From the NCBI GenBank assembly GCA_032433765.1, contig JAVIAB010000046.1, positions 61,601,388 to 61,665,387 of the forward strand: a stretch of DNA of 64,000 bases. Direction: 5' to 3'. The notes under the pieces were generated by a model, which searched no databases, was not told where the DNA came from, and saw only the letters and a program-made list of their open reading frames with translations. This DNA comes from Megaustenia siamemsis (taxonomy: Eukaryota; Mollusca; Gastropoda; Stylommatophora; Ariophantidae). Position numbers and translations under genes: made by a program. This document shows positions 23,348 to 36,137 of this stretch, in pieces (position 1 is the first letter of the stretch; the number at the start of each line of letters is the position of its first letter).

Positions 23348-23600
23348 ATCTTCTTCTTTCTTCTTTCTTTCTCTTTTCACTGATACCTTAAAGGTGTCGT
23401 GGTTTATATCATTTGTCGTTCTTGAGCTGCTCGAACTGTCTGAATTAGTGATTTTCCTTTGTTGTTAAATGTCTCTGTCACTGCATCTATCCATCTTCTT
23501 CTGGGTCTTCCTCTTGGTCTTTTTCCATGCATTCTCGAGAAGAACGCCCTTGATATCAAGGTGATTGGTGAGGATTCATCATCTTCTTCTATGACTGAAT
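23348..23600 (-). mobile_element. Non-LTR retrotransposon C-terminal fragment (family G)
   Basis: The minus frame reads ISRAFFSRMHGKRPRGRPRR, then WIDAVTETFN, LIQTVRAAQER. This is a basic C-terminal block of a family not otherwise seen here. Confidence 0.65.
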
Positions 23601-23985
23601 TATAAATTAGCGTATATATTAGTACCAGACATATGACATCATCTTCTAAGACTAAATTATAAATTAGCATATAGATCCTATGACATCTTCTTCTATGACT
23701 GAATTATAAATTAGCATATAGATCCTATGACATCTTCTTGTATGAATGATTTATAAATTAGCATATAGATCCTATGACATCTTCTTCTATGACCAAATTA
23801 TAAATTAGCGTATAGATTAGTACCAGACTTATGACATCTTCTTTTATGACTGAATTATAAATTAGCATATAGATTAGTACCAGACTTATGACATCTTCTT
23901 CTATGACTGAATTATAAATTAACATATAGATTAGTACCAGACTTATGACATCATCTTCTATGACTGAATTATAAATTAACTCCCC
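23601..23985. repeat. Minisatellite, 40/57-bp units, about eight copies
   Basis: The unit is TGACATCTTCTTCTATGACT plus GAATTATAAATTAGCATATA and, in the longer form, GATTAGTACCAGACTTA. Long and short unit forms alternate. Confidence 0.85.
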
Positions 23986-24332
23986 ATCTCATGTAAAATT
24001 CAAAGATTCATCACAAACTTCTTGATGTATCACATAAATCTAAAGAATTTCAGGCTAGCTTTTCTTTTTTCTTTTTGTTACCTTTTATTTATTTATTTTG
24101 TTGTTGTCAGCTTCAAGTTTACACCATCTTGTCTGCAAAGTTTGTTGTCAGTGATTGAATAGAATGTAGCTTAATTTATTATTTTTGTTCTATTTCTCAG
24201 AGGTACGTTTTCATTGCCTGTTTCTGTTGTATCATCCCAGACATTAGCTTTGGCATCTCCGAACGTCACATCAATGTTGTTGTTGAGAACTGTTACTAAT
24301 CTAATGAAGTTAGTCAATAAAGACACACTTAC

Positions 24333-24514
24333 CTCTACATAATCCTTTTGACAATCTGCTGCTTCCATGTCAAAAGGTGGTTTGAACCACAAGTTGATGA
24401 TATATCCAGGATCAACATTGATGTCCCACTGGCACTGGATATTGTGAGGATAGCTTGAGGGGTAGTTGGGAGTGCTAAAATTTCCTTTGTTGCTGTGATA
24501 CAGTATACCACAAC
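24333..24514 (-). CDS. CUB gene exon 5: first half of CUB domain c
   Basis: 182 nt, phase 1 in, phase 0 out. The donor is GTAAGT. The acceptor is weaker, ending ACAATGTAG. It encodes GCGILYHSNKG, TPNYPSSYPH, IQCQWDI, FDMEAADCQKDYVE. Three cysteines and the E and D of the Ca2+ site are present. The frame runs on into 21037-21196. The first residue of the domain is Gly rather than the Glu seen in the other three. Confidence 0.87.
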
Positions 24515-24732
24515 CTACATTGTGGACATACAAATGTTGTAACTAATGTCGTCACTCAGTTCAAATTACTAATCTTAGAAAATGTGACTTGAGTTCTTAT
24601 CAGTTACACAAACTTAAACAGACAAAATAAACATATCAACAAACTGAATCTCAACAACAGCAAGATATTAAAAACTAGAACATAAAAGTTAACCAAAATT
24701 TAGCCCTAGATTACAGTACTGTTGTAAAATTT

Positions 24733-24853
24733 CATCATCATGTGCCATACCGGTTGGCATAGGTGATCATGTCCTTCCACAATCTTCTATCTACAGTGCA
24801 TCGTATCAGTTCTGTTGTTGACTGTTTTCCATGCCATGACACCAAGCTATCCA
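24733..24853 (-). mobile_element. 121-bp family D sliver with target duplication
   Basis: It is the 3' end of D (antisense to CCATACCGGTTGGCATAGG) with a short ATG tail, between exact 12-bp repeats GTTGTAAAATTT (24721-24732 and 24854-24865). Confidence 0.9.
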
Positions 24854-24865
24854 GTTGTAAAATTT

Positions 24866-25589
24866 ATGAACTGAAAATACATCTTTTATTTAATTCAACA
24901 GTTTCCCGCAAGCAAAGCATCACCCCCCCCCCCCCCCTTTTCATACCTTCCTAATTATTGCTGCTGGTGACTCCATAGTGTTTCCTATATTTCCTTTGAG
25001 GTTTGATAAAAAAAAAAAACTTATGCATCGCAAAATTTATGAATATATCTTAAGAACGTACTGTATGTTTTTATAAATTTTGCCAATTTTCAAGAAATTC
25101 TTTTTTTTCCCTTCTCATGACATGGGAAATCTCCTCAGCTGTTGGTGAGACATCAAAGAAACCTTTGTAGGCTGTGGTTAGATTTCAGGCTATAAATCAA
25201 CCATAAGTCAGGAAATGATTACATCCGATCCCCTTGTGTCATCTTGGATAACACACTGTGTAGCAGAAGTTCAAAGAAAATTTTAATTTCTGAACTAGAA
25301 ATGTAATATTTAAGAGGTTAAGTGTAACATTTAAAACATGACTTGTGGATATGTTCCGCAATCTAGGGTTAAGATGAAATCAAACTATAGAAAAACAACA
25401 GTCCTAAAAACAGTCATAAAAATGAAAGACCAAAAACATACATTTTAGTAGATAATCAATCTAAACAAACACAGACCAGAACAACAGGAATAGAACAACA
25501 ATAGGACAAATTGAATGGAAAGAAAAGAAATGAAGGGCACACTTGAGATTGGTTCAAGCAGTAAATAAATATTACAAAGGTCAGGACTT
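24866..25589. other. Intron sequence with a poly-C run, no feature seen
   Basis: A run of about 14 C residues at 24925-24938; otherwise nothing recognised. Confidence 0.5.
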
Positions 25590-26085
25590 TTTACAGCTGT
25601 GTTGAGTATCCCAAAAGGGCATATACCAATGATTACTGGACTGTGATGAAGTATAGTTACTTTGTCCTACCATTTGATGTTCATAAGTTTGCAAAGGCAA
25701 CGTACATGAAAACTGTTTAACATTCTCTCCTGCCCTGCATAGGTAGTCCAAATTTCTGGTCCATATAGAAGTGTACTGAGCACACAACTTTGGTAAATTT
25801 GAATCTTAGTCCTGAGTGTTAAATTGGTGTTGGCCCATGCTCTATCTTTAAGTTTACCAAATGTGGAAGCTGCCTTTCCGATTCGGGAATTTATTTGTTC
25901 TTCAAGGGAGACATTGGTTGTGACCAAAGAACCAAGATAATTGAACTTTCTCACAGGTTCAAGGGGTATGTTATTTAGTGATATACACAGTCTATTTTGT
26001 TACAAATCTCTGTTCTGTGTGAGCCATTTCAATCTCAGCATGGAAGTTGATATCCACCATCTTAGTCTCATTTATCAATAATATC
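25590..26085 (-). mobile_element. E/F-type retrotransposon fragment
   Basis: Minus frame RKFNYLGSLVTTNVSLEEQI, FGKLKDRAWANTNL, STLLYGPEIWTTYAGQERML. It abuts A2 directly. Confidence 0.75.
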
Positions 26086-28917
26086 CTTGGTTGGAAATTG
26101 GAAAATCTGATTCAAGAAGCAGAATGAAGAAATATAGATATTTTAAGCATATCGGAGACAAGATGGAAAGAATGTGGGTACATAGAGGATGAAAAATATA
26201 TTTTTATATACTCAGGAAACACAACAGAACATCAAAGGGGGGTAGGAATACTGATAAAAAGAGAGCAACAAAAGATATAAGTACCCACTGGACATACAAT
26301 GATAGGATTATACTAGTCAAGTTGAAAGCAAAACCATTCGACATAGCAATAATACAGACATATGCACCTACTCAAGACTACGCAGATGAACAAATAGAGG
26401 CATACTATGAAGACCTAAATAATGTTATGAAGCAAGTGAAATCTTCAGACATCTTGATTGTAATGGGTGACATGAACGCTAAAGTAGGAAAAGGTAGAAA
26501 TAAGACCATTATAGGAAATCATGGTTTAGGAAAAAGAAATGACAGAGGAGAAAGATTAATACAATTCTGTGAAGAAAACAGAACAGGCTGATAATATGTA
26601 ACACCTACTTTGAGCAAGAGAAAAGGGAAACTATACACATGGAAAAGCCCTGGAGATAAGAAAAAGAATCAAATAGATTACATAATGATAAAAGAAAGGT
26701 TCCGTAACAGCATAAAGAAAGCCAAAACCTACCCAGAGCAGATATTAATTCAGATCACAATCCTGTAATGATTAAAATGAAAATCAAACTAAAGAGAAAC
26801 AAGCAAAAGTCTAATTCATCAACAAAACCACTAGATATAACAACTTTAAATCAAAAAGATATTAAAGATACCTATACAATACAAGTAAAGAACACATACC
26901 AGAAGATGCTAGAAGAAGGAATTGAACAATATAAAAGAGAAAATCCTGATGAAAAAGTCGCAACCAAATGGCAATGCATAAAGAAAAGCATACAAGAAAC
27001 CTGTGACACCTTACCCAAAAGAGATAAGAACAAAAACAAAAATGGATAACTAACACCATCTTAGAAAAAATGGAAGTAAGGAGACAAGCGAAGAACACTG
27101 CCCAATACAATAAAATAGATAATGAAATAAGCAAAATGTGCAAAAAGGCAAAAGAAGACTGGCTCAGCCAAAAATGTATAGAAATAGAAACTATGGAAAG
27201 CAAACAAGACTTAAGAGGAATGCACACAGAAATAAAGAGAATGACTAATACATTAAAAAAGCCACAGAAAGTGGATGCATTACAGACAAAAGAGGAAAAA
27301 TGCTAACAGACAATAAAGATATAGATAGATGGCAGGAATATATAGCATAATAATTTCATGATCAAAGGGACAAGAAACCAATTATAAAATGTACATCAGG
27401 CTATAAAATCTTAAAATAAGAGGTGGAAAAAGCTGTAAAAACAATGAAAAAGGGAAAAGCAGCAGGACCTGACAGCATACAGATAGAGATGATACAGGCA
27501 CTAGAAGATTTTGGCATTGAGGTGATTACGGACATATACAACGACATACACCATACAGGATACATACCAAATGAACTAAAAACATCAACTTTCATTGCAT
27601 TGCCTAAAAAGAATGGTGCAGTTGAATGCAGTGACTTTAGAACAATAAGCCTAATGAGCCATGTTACAAAAATCTTGCTAAAAGTTATACAAGGAAGGAT
27701 TCTGAATAAAATCAATACTGAATTAGATGCGCAGCAATTTGGATTTAGGAAAATAGCGGGACAAAAGAAGCCATATTCTGCATGAGAACATAAATTTAAA
27801 AATACACAGAAGTAAACAAACCAATATATACCTGCTTCATAGACTACACCAAAGCTTTTGATAGAGTACACCACAAACAACTTATAGAATGCCTAAAAGA
27901 GATACATCTAGATGACATGGACATACGACTAATATATAACCTATAATGGGAGCATACAGCAATAATAAAATATAACAAAGAGAACTCTACACCAATTGAT
28001 ATAAAAAGAGAAGTAAGACAGGGATGCATCCTATCACCAAGCTTGTTCAATCTATACACTGAGCAGATCTTTAAAAACATCATAGAGATGCCAGGCCTAC
28101 AAATTAATGGAAAGATAATCAATAACCTAAGATATGCTGACGATACTGTACTACTAGCAGAAAATCCTAAAGATCTACAACAATTACTTAATGAAATAAA
28201 CATTACAAGCAAAAAATATGGACTAGATATGAATATCAAAAAGACTAAAACAATGATCATAAACAAAGAAAATACTCAAAACCCACAAGTGAATATCAAA
28301 ATTGAAGGAATAGACCAGGAGACAGTTCAGAACTAAAACTACCTTGGACATACTATAACCAGTGATGGAAAATGTACAACTGAAATAAACAAAAGAATAG
28401 GAATGGCAAAAAGTAATTTTAATGTCATGAAGAACATACTAACATCAAAACAAATAACACCAGGGCTAAAACTAACTATAGCAAAATGTTACATCTTTTC
28501 AATATTCCTATATGGTGCAGAAACATGGACATTAGACAAGAAAACAGAACAGAGAATTGAGCCTTTGAAATATGGATATATATATAGAAGAATAGGTAGA
28601 ATTGGATGGAAGGAAAAGAAAACATGAAGTCTTAAAACAACTAAAAATGAAAAGAGAACTACTAAGCACAATTCAAACAAGTCAAATGTGATTTTTGGGC
28701 CATGTTAAAAGACACAACAGCCTACTAAAAGTAATGCTGGAGGGAAAAATACAAGGCAAAAGAGGCAGAGGCAGACCAAGACTAACATGGACGAGTAACA
28801 TCAAAAGATGGACAAATCAGCCTATGACAACCTGCACCATCAAAGCAAGAGACAGAGCAGAATGGTGCTCCATGGTAGCTAACCTTCGTTGCGGAGATGG
28901 CACTTGATGATGATGAT
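26086..28917 (+). mobile_element. Retrotransposon A2, nearly full length, broken ORF
   Basis: Endonuclease motifs from GKLENLI onward (truncated just inside the ORF): ISETRWKECG, QTYAPTQDYADEQ, MGDMNAKVGKG. RT motifs follow: [56 protein letters not shown], then YGAETWTLDKKTEQR and WTSNIKRWTNQ. It ends CGGAGATGGCACTTGATGAT with an (ATG)n tail. Frameshifts and stops at several points make it a pseudogene. Confidence 0.88.
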
Positions 28918-29295
28918 GATGTCCATTAATTATTTATAACCGAATCAAGCAATAAAAGCAAAAGATCTCCATTAATTATTTATAACCGAATCCAGCAATA
29001 AAGGCCAAAAAATGTCCATTAATTATTTATAACCGAATCCAGCAATAAAAGCCAAAAAAATGTCCATTAATTATTTATAACAGAATCCAGCAATAAAAGC
29101 AAAAGATGTCCATTAATTATTTATAACAGAGCCAGCAATAATACCAAAAGATGTCCATTAATTATTTATAACAGAGGCCAGCAATAATATCAAAAGATGT
29201 CCATTAATTATTTATAACAGAGGCCAGCAATAAAAGCAAAAGATGTCCATAAATTAATTATAACAGAGGCCAGCAATACTATCAAAAGATACCCA
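28918..29295. repeat. 46-bp minisatellite, about eight copies
   Basis: The unit is GTCCATTAATTATTTATAAC plus (A/C)GA(G)GCCAGCAATAA and an AAAAGAT end. It starts at the last base of the A2 tail and ends about 18 bp from the splice donor of exon 29314-29542. Confidence 0.92.
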
Positions 29296-29313
29296 ATGCC
29301 ATTGTGCACTTAC

Positions 29314-29542
29314 CCCCAGTTTCAAAACTGTATTCCAACCTGAACCTTCCATAGTTTGAGCTCACATTGGATCTGAACGTCAGGCGTAGTTCATTGCTCA
29401 TGGATGTAAATGTTTGTGGTAGAGCTATTCCACAGTAATTGCCAATAGTAGGCGAGTTGGGAAGGCCTCCGTTCTGAATGTGGAGGCTCTCAGAGTCACA
29501 ATTATTTGAGCTGTTGTCAAGGTGGAAGTCTGTGAAGCTAAT
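29314..29542 (-). CDS. CUB gene exon 4: remainder of CUB domain b
   Basis: 229 nt, phase 0 in, phase 1 out. The acceptor is TTTCTGTTGATCAG and the donor is GTAAGT. It encodes ISFTDFHLD, Cys 3 in NNCDSE, IGNYCG (Cys 4), LRLTFRSN and FRLEYSFE. The four cysteines of the domain are present. The positions that are acidic in Ca2+-binding CUB domains are changed (D-S-E in place of Y-D-Y, R-S-N in place of S-D), so this domain probably does not bind Ca2+. Several N-x-S/T sites are seen (NSS in this exon, NVS in both halves). A 46-bp minisatellite begins about 18 bp into the next intron. Confidence 0.87.
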
Positions 29543-29689
29543 CTGATCAACAGAAATATGCTACATTATTGCTGTTACATGTCTCTCTCTGGGTTATACA
29601 TCTAGTTAAGATTTGTAAAGAAAGAATATTTGAAACTTTTGCTGGATCACTCATTTGGACATGTCCATAGAATATTAAATCCTACAATT

Positions 29690-30132
29690 GAAAAGCAAAT
29701 TAGGTTATAAGTGAAGAAATAATATCATAACATTAAAATAAGTGAAGTAATATCACAAAATAAAAACAGGTGAAGTAATAATATTGAAAAAAAAAAAACA
29801 GGTGAAATAATAATACCAGAAAATAAAACAGGTGAAGCAAAATATCATAAACTAAAACAGGTGAAGAAGCAATAATATCAGACACTAAAACAGGTGAAGC
29901 TATAATATCAGAAAATAAAACAAGTAGAATACTAAATCAGAAACTAAAACAGGAGAATCTATACTATAGGAAAATAAAACAGGTGAAGCTATAATATCAG
30001 AAAATAAAACAAGAATAATAAATAGAAACTAAAACAGGAGAATCTATACTTTAGGAAAATAAAATAGGTGAAGCTATAATATCAGAAAATAAAACAAGTA
30101 GAATAATAAATTATAAAATAAAACAAGTAAAT

Positions 30133-30170
<38 letters not shown>

Positions 30171-30181
30171 GGTGAAGCTAT
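29690..30181. repeat. AT-rich minisatellite, 28-30 bp units, degenerate
   Basis: The unit resembles AAAATAAAACAGGTGAAGCT followed by ATAATATCAG. A (TA)n tract lies at 30136-30164. More units occur at 30545-30671 and 39409-39600 in the same intron. Confidence 0.85.
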
Positions 30182-30544
30182 CAAGTCAAGCTGTCCTATG
30201 ATGGATTCGCTCACCTCATGGATGGGAAGGGAGAGAAGATCAGATTTCTTCCTGCTTGCAAAACAAGAGTCTGAGAAAAGTTAGACAAGTCACTAGCAAA
30301 AGCTATAGACCATCATCATAAATGACATTTTCAAGTGTTGCGTATGAAGTGTAGTTATCTTGTGCCGGGTATATAGTATAAGCCTTAGAGGCAAAGCAGC
30401 AAGAGGTTGAAGTTTAGGAGTCATGATCCAGGTTGGCTGATCTCCTCTAGAGTGTCAAGAAGCTAAAGGGCTTAAACACTTGTTCGACAGGAGGACTACT
30501 TCTGATGATCAGATTACCTTCTGCTGTGAAGCTCTGTACAAAGA
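30182..30544. other. 363-bp non-repetitive insert within the 29-bp array
   Basis: It is GC-richer than its surroundings and interrupts the array. No family recognised. Confidence 0.45.
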
Positions 30545-30671
30545 TTTTCTTTCTACTAGGAAAATAAAACAGGTGAAGCTATAATATAGGAAAATAAAAC
30601 AGATAAAGATATAGTATAGGAAATTAAAAGAAGTAGAATAATATCAGAAAATAAAACAGGCAAAGCTATAA
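30545..30671. repeat. Continuation of the 29-bp AT-rich array
   Basis: Same unit as 29690-30181. Confidence 0.8.
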
Positions 30672-31056
30672 TCATCATCATGTGCCATATCGGTTGGCGT
30701 AGGTGATCATGTCCTTCCACAATTTTCTATCTACAGTGCATCATATCAGTTCCATTGTTGACTGTTTTAAATGCCATGACACCAAGCTATCTAGTATTTT
30801 CTATCTTTGCTGTCCACAATCTCTCTTTCCTTGTATTTTGCCAGTTGTAACCAAGTATTCTTTCCTCTTCTTATGATGTGCCCGAAAAATGTTTATTCTT
30901 TCTTTCTGATGTTTTTTAAGAGCTCCCTTTTTGTGTTAGCATCTTTTGAGAATTTCCGGATTAGTCTTTTTAGCTTTCCAGGAAACTTTCAACATTTTCT
31001 GAGAAATCCCATCTCTATAGCCTCTAATCGTCTTTTAATTTGTTTGTCTACTGTCC

Positions 31057-32036
31057 TATGTAATCTATACTGAGAGCAAACAGCAATAATAAAATATAAC
31101 AAAGAGAACTCTACACCAATTGATATAAAAAGAGGAGTAAGACAAGGATGCATCTTATCACCAAGCTTGTTCAATCTAAACACTGAGCAAATCTTTAAAA
31201 ACATCACAGAGATGCCAGGCCTACAAATTAATGGAAAGCTAATCAATAACCTAAGATATGCTGACGATACTGTACTACTAGCAGAAAATCCTAAAGATCT
31301 ACAACAATTAAATGAAATAAATATGACAAGCAAAATATATGGACTAGATATTAATATCAAAAGGACTAAAACTATGATCATAAACAAAGAAAATACACAA
31401 AACCCACAATTAGACATCAAAATTGATGGAATAGACCTGGAAACAGTTCAGAACTAAAACTACCTTGGACATACTATAACCAGTGATAGAAAATGTACAA
31501 CTGAAATAAATAAAAGAATAGGAATGGCAAAAAGTAATTTTAATGTCATGAAGAACGTACTGACATCAAAACAAATAACACCAGGGCGAAAACTAAGAAT
31601 AGCAACATGTTATATCTTCTCAACACTCCTATATGGTGCAGAAACATGGACATTAGACAAGAAAACAGAACAGAGAATTAAAGCCATTGAAATGTGGATT
31701 TATAGAAGAATAGGTAGAATTGGATGGAAGGAAAAGAAAACAAACAAAGTATTAAAACAACTAAAAATGAAAAGAGAACTGCAAAACACAATTCAAATAA
31801 GACAAATATGATTGTTGGGTCATGCTAAAAGACACAACAGCCTACTAAAAGTAATCCTGGAGGGGAAAATACAAGGTAAATGATGCAGAGGCAGACCAAG
31901 ACTAACATGGACGAGTAACATCAAAAGATGGACAAACCAGCCTACAACAACTTGCACAATCAAAGCAAGAGACGGAGCAGAATGGCGCTCCGTGGTAGCC
32001 AACCTTCATTGTGGAGATGGCACTCGATGATGATGA
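31057..32036 (+). mobile_element. Retrotransposon A3, 5'-truncated, inserted in D3
   Basis: About 980 bp lies between exact 12-bp repeats TGTCTACTGTCC (31045-31056 and 32037-32048). It encodes GVRQGCILSPSLFN, YADDTVLLAENPKD, YGAETWTLDKKTEQ and NIKRWTNQ with a few stops, and ends in (ATG)n. Confidence 0.92.
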
Positions 32037-33452
32037 TGTCTACTGTCCATGATTCACTTCCATAGGTCAGATTTGGTTCTATATAGCACTGATAAACTCT
32101 CTTTCTAACTTCTATTGAAATAGATTTGTAGCATAAGATATTTTTCATTTTCTGAAATGCTATTTTGGCCTGAGCTATTCTGCTTTATATTTCTGTGGTG
32201 CATCTTCCATGATGATGATTGTTTCTTCAATGTGACCATTACTTCTGTTTTCTTACTATTCAGACTGAGACCTTTCTTGTTTCTTTCTTTTACTATTATG
32301 TCTATCATTTCTTGTAGTTCATTCTGTCTCTGCTATTCAGACTGTGTCATCCGCATATCACAAATTATTTATGTTGTGATCGTTGACTTAAATTCCTTTT
32401 TTGTCTACTATTGATCTCATAATATCTTCGTTGTAAAGTGAAAACAAATCTGGCAACAGAATACAGCCTTGTCTGACTCCTTTTTTTATATATTGGAATT
32501 GTCCTGTTTGGTTGCTAATTCGTATAGCTGCTGTTTGTTGCCAGTACATGCATGTTTTTTTCTATGATTTGCAGATCATTGCCATCAATATTTAATTTCT
32601 CCAGCATATTGATTATTTCCACATGCCTTACTTTGTCAAATGCTTTTGTGTAGTCTATAAAGCACATATATAGATCTTTCTATCAATGTTCTTAAGATGT
32701 ATATTGCATTATTGGTACCCTTTCCTTCCACAAATCCGCATTGTTCCTCACTTATTTCTGGTTTTATTTTGTTCTTACACATCTCATAAAGATTCTTAGT
32801 AATGTTTTCATCATATGGCTCATGAGACTAATAGTGCGATAGTCCTGACAATCAGTGGTGCCTGACTTCTTCGGTATGGCTACAAAAATATATTTTAGCA
32901 GATCTTCGGGTATGTGTCCAGTGTTATATATGTCATTGAGTAGTTTTGTTATGACTTGTACCTCCAGCTCTACTAATGCATTTATCTCTTCGATTGTTAT
33001 ATTGTCGGGACCTGGAGATTTGCCTCTTTTCATGTGTTGAATTGCATCCTCCACTTCATTCTGCATTATTGATGGGCCTGTGTCTTGGTTTGAATTGTTT
33101 AGCTCTGGTCTTTCATCACCATAGAGTTGACTGATATATTCTGTTCATCTTTCAATTATCTTTTCCTGTCCCATTATTATATTTCCTTCCTTTGATTTCA
33201 CACATCCTTAAAAGTTTTGACCTCTTTACTTCCTGTTAATTCCCTTAACTGATTGTGCATACATTTTGAGTCTTTCTTTAATTGTTTTTCCATTTGTTCA
33301 CATTTCTGCTTTAACCATCCTTCCTTAGCTTCTCTGCATTTCTTTGGATCTCTTTGTGCAATATTTTGTATGTCCGTTCTTCTTTCTTATGTTTTCGTCT
33401 TTCATCCATTAGTTCTAGTATTTCTTCTGTCATCCATATTTTTCTGTTGATT

Positions 33453-34065
33453 TTGGTTATTTGGTTATGGAAGGCCCCAGTATCACTGCAAACAAATTAA
33501 AATCCATAATTGCTCAACCGCCCATGCCAGCGTAATCATCCGAATTAACATCTCATCTACCAAACAAAAAAGGCAACTGCAGTCCCCATCGTAGCAGTCT
33601 TAGCACACGCCAAAAGACATAAGGCGAAATTGCGCAGAAAGTGAACACAGCCAACTGTTCACTGTCACATGATATCATCATTCATCGCAAACAATTGGAA
33701 TATCGAAACATGATCAAAACGGATGAGACACAGCTCACGGTGTGCACAGAGCACTCAACTCAGTAGCTCCTGCAACAAGCCAGACTTGGAATATGAGGAA
33801 ACTGCAACAAGGAACACTTTTCATGCATAGCCTTCAATTGTTCCCGCCGCCTATCCACTATATACCGGAAGTTCACTTCCTTTTGAAAATGATGATTGTC
33901 ATATTTTAAAAAATGTATAACGCTTGATGATGTTAGGCCATCGTTGTTGACTCCAATTCCGAACATATAGGCACACAATTAGTCGTCAGATTATCCCCGT
34001 CGCACGTCAAACAACAGATCATAAGATTAGTGTACGGCAAGTCTAGGGATGTACGATGAGCCATT
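33453..34065. mobile_element. Unclassified element X2 (613 bp), inserted in D3
   Basis: Exact 8-bp duplication TGTTGATT (33445-33452 and 34066-34073), with the D3 reading frame continuing either side. It is homologous to X1 over about 580 bp. It has no ORF and no obvious terminal inverted repeats. Confidence 0.75.
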
Positions 34066-34984
34066 TGTTGATTCTTTTAGTCACTGGTGCTACTTCTTTT
34101 GATGTTTGTTGAATCAATTGTTTGAGCATTTCCCACCGCTCTTTTATGTCCGTTATTTTCTCAATAGCATTATATTTATTTTGTATTATCATACTGTACT
34201 TATCACTCACCTGTCTATCTACTCTAAGCATATCTAGTTCTAATTTTATATTTCTTGGGGATTTCTGTGTCTTCCACAGTTTTATTCTTATCTTTTCAAC
34301 TATTGGTACATGGTCACTATTGCAATCTGCTCCTGGCCTTGTTTTAACCGATGTTAGCCCATTCCTGAATCATCTCTGTACCAGTACAAAATCAATCTGA
34401 TTGTTTACTTTTTTGTCTGGGCTTTGCCATGTCCATAGTTGCCTAGGGTGTTGTTTGAACCAGGTGTTACCTATAATCATTTCATGTGTCTTTGCCAAAT
34501 CTATCCCCTCTGTCATTCATCTCTCCAAGGCCCTGTCCTCTGTCCTCCAGTCACATTTAGCACTTTAGGTGTTCCTACCTTTGCGTTGAAGACCCCTAAT
34601 ATAATAGTTATTTCTTGGGATTTACACTGTTCCATGGTCATCTCTAGCTTGTTGTAAAATGTGTCAATGTCTTCTTCTTCGCTATTACTTGTTGGTGCAC
34701 AAGCTTGAATTATGTTGATATCCATTAGTCCACCTCTTAATTTTACTTGCAGAATTATATCTGATGCTGGCCAGAATCCTTTCACCATTTTGCTTCTTCA
34801 ATCTCACATGATGCCTACTCCTATTTCGTGTGTGGTTCTCTGACAGTAATTTACATTTCCACTGTCACATTGTAATAATCCTGCTCCTTTTCATCTCATT
34901 TCACCTAGTCCCAAGATATTCAATTTCATTCTCTTCATTTATTGGCTGATGTTTTCTAGTTTACCAACCTGGAATGCTGATCTA

Positions 34985-35994
34985 GTTTATTAACCTGATA
35001 AAAACAATGTATGAAGGAACAAAATGTAGTGTGGTGCATGAAGGACAGCTTACAGAAGCATTTGAAATAAAAACAGGAGTAAGGTAAGGATGCCTTCTGT
35101 CTCCATTTCTCTTTCTACTGGCCATAGATTGGATTATGAAAATAACTCAAAACAACAGAAATGGGATCCAGTGGTCACTGACCAAACAACTTGATGATTT
35201 AGACTTTGCTGATGACATAGCTCTCCTATCACACAGCCATCAACAGATGCAGGATAAAATGAGTATATTAGATGAGAGATCACAACAGCTAGGACTAAAG
35301 ATTAATAGAGATAAGACCAACATTATGAGAATTAATGCAGTTGGCAATAACCAAATAAAACTAGGAGAAATACCTTTACTAGACGTACAATCTTATATAT
35401 ATCTGGGCAGTAATATAGATAAAGAGGGAGGAACAGAAAATGATACCAAAATAAGGATATCAAAAGCAAGAGGAGCTTTCATTGCACTGGGAAACATATG
35501 GAAATTCAAAGAAATTAGGCTAAATACAAAAATAAAAATTTTCAACTCAAATGTTAAGTCGGTCCTATTAAATGGCTGTGAAACATGGAGAATAACAAAA
35601 TTGACAATCACGAAGGTACAGACTTTCATTAATGGATGCTTGCGCAGAATAAAGGGATGGAAATGGCAGGACAAAGTCACTAACGTGGAATTATGGAAAT
35701 GTACCGGTCAAATACCAGTGGATAAAGAGATACAGCAAAGACAATGGCGATGGATAGGACACACACTACGGAAGCCAACTGAGAGTATTACACAACAGGC
35801 CCTTTTTTGGAATCCCCAGGGGAAAAGACAAAGAGGAAGACCAAGGAATTCTTGGAGAAGACAGATCGAAGCAGAGATGAAGATGATGGGGAAGACATGG
35901 AATGATCTTAAAAGAATTGCAAAAAGCAGAACGACTTGGAAAGTGTTTGTTGAAGACCTATGCTCCACTGGGAGCTAAAAGGTAGAAGAAGAAG
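34985..35994 (+). mobile_element. Retrotransposon C1, 5'-truncated, inserted in D3
   Basis: A 19-bp exact duplication AACCTGGAATGCTGATCTA (34966-34984 and 35995-36013). It encodes the RT half: TGV(R)-stop-GCLLSPFLF, DLDFADDIALLS, YIYLGSNIDKEGG, ETWRITKLTI, KRQRGRPRNSWRR and VFVEDLCSTGS. It is open from 35136 to 35978, with one earlier stop. The tail is (GAA)n. Confidence 0.92.
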
Positions 35995-36137
35995 AACCTG
36001 GAATGCTGATCTAATGTTCCAAGTTCCTATTGCTAGTGTCTCTTTATTTTTGATCTTGCATACAGTAGCTTGATGACGATCGGGTGTCACCTGTAGCACA
36101 TGATGCTCCCTACTGTACAAGGTGGCTATGGAGTCCC

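Larger units (their letters stand above)
30672..36135 (-). mobile_element. Retrotransposon D3, near full length, carrying three insertions
   Basis: In minus sense it starts near 36135 with the endonuclease start IGTWNIRSAFQ, is cut by C1, and resumes with VGKLENISQ. It goes on through IIQACAPTSNSEEED and FNAKVG, is cut by X2 between KRIN and RKIWMTEE, then runs through [38 protein letters not shown] and the C-terminus, where A3 is inserted. It ends with a CATGATGATGAT tail at 30671. Many stops. Confidence 0.85.
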
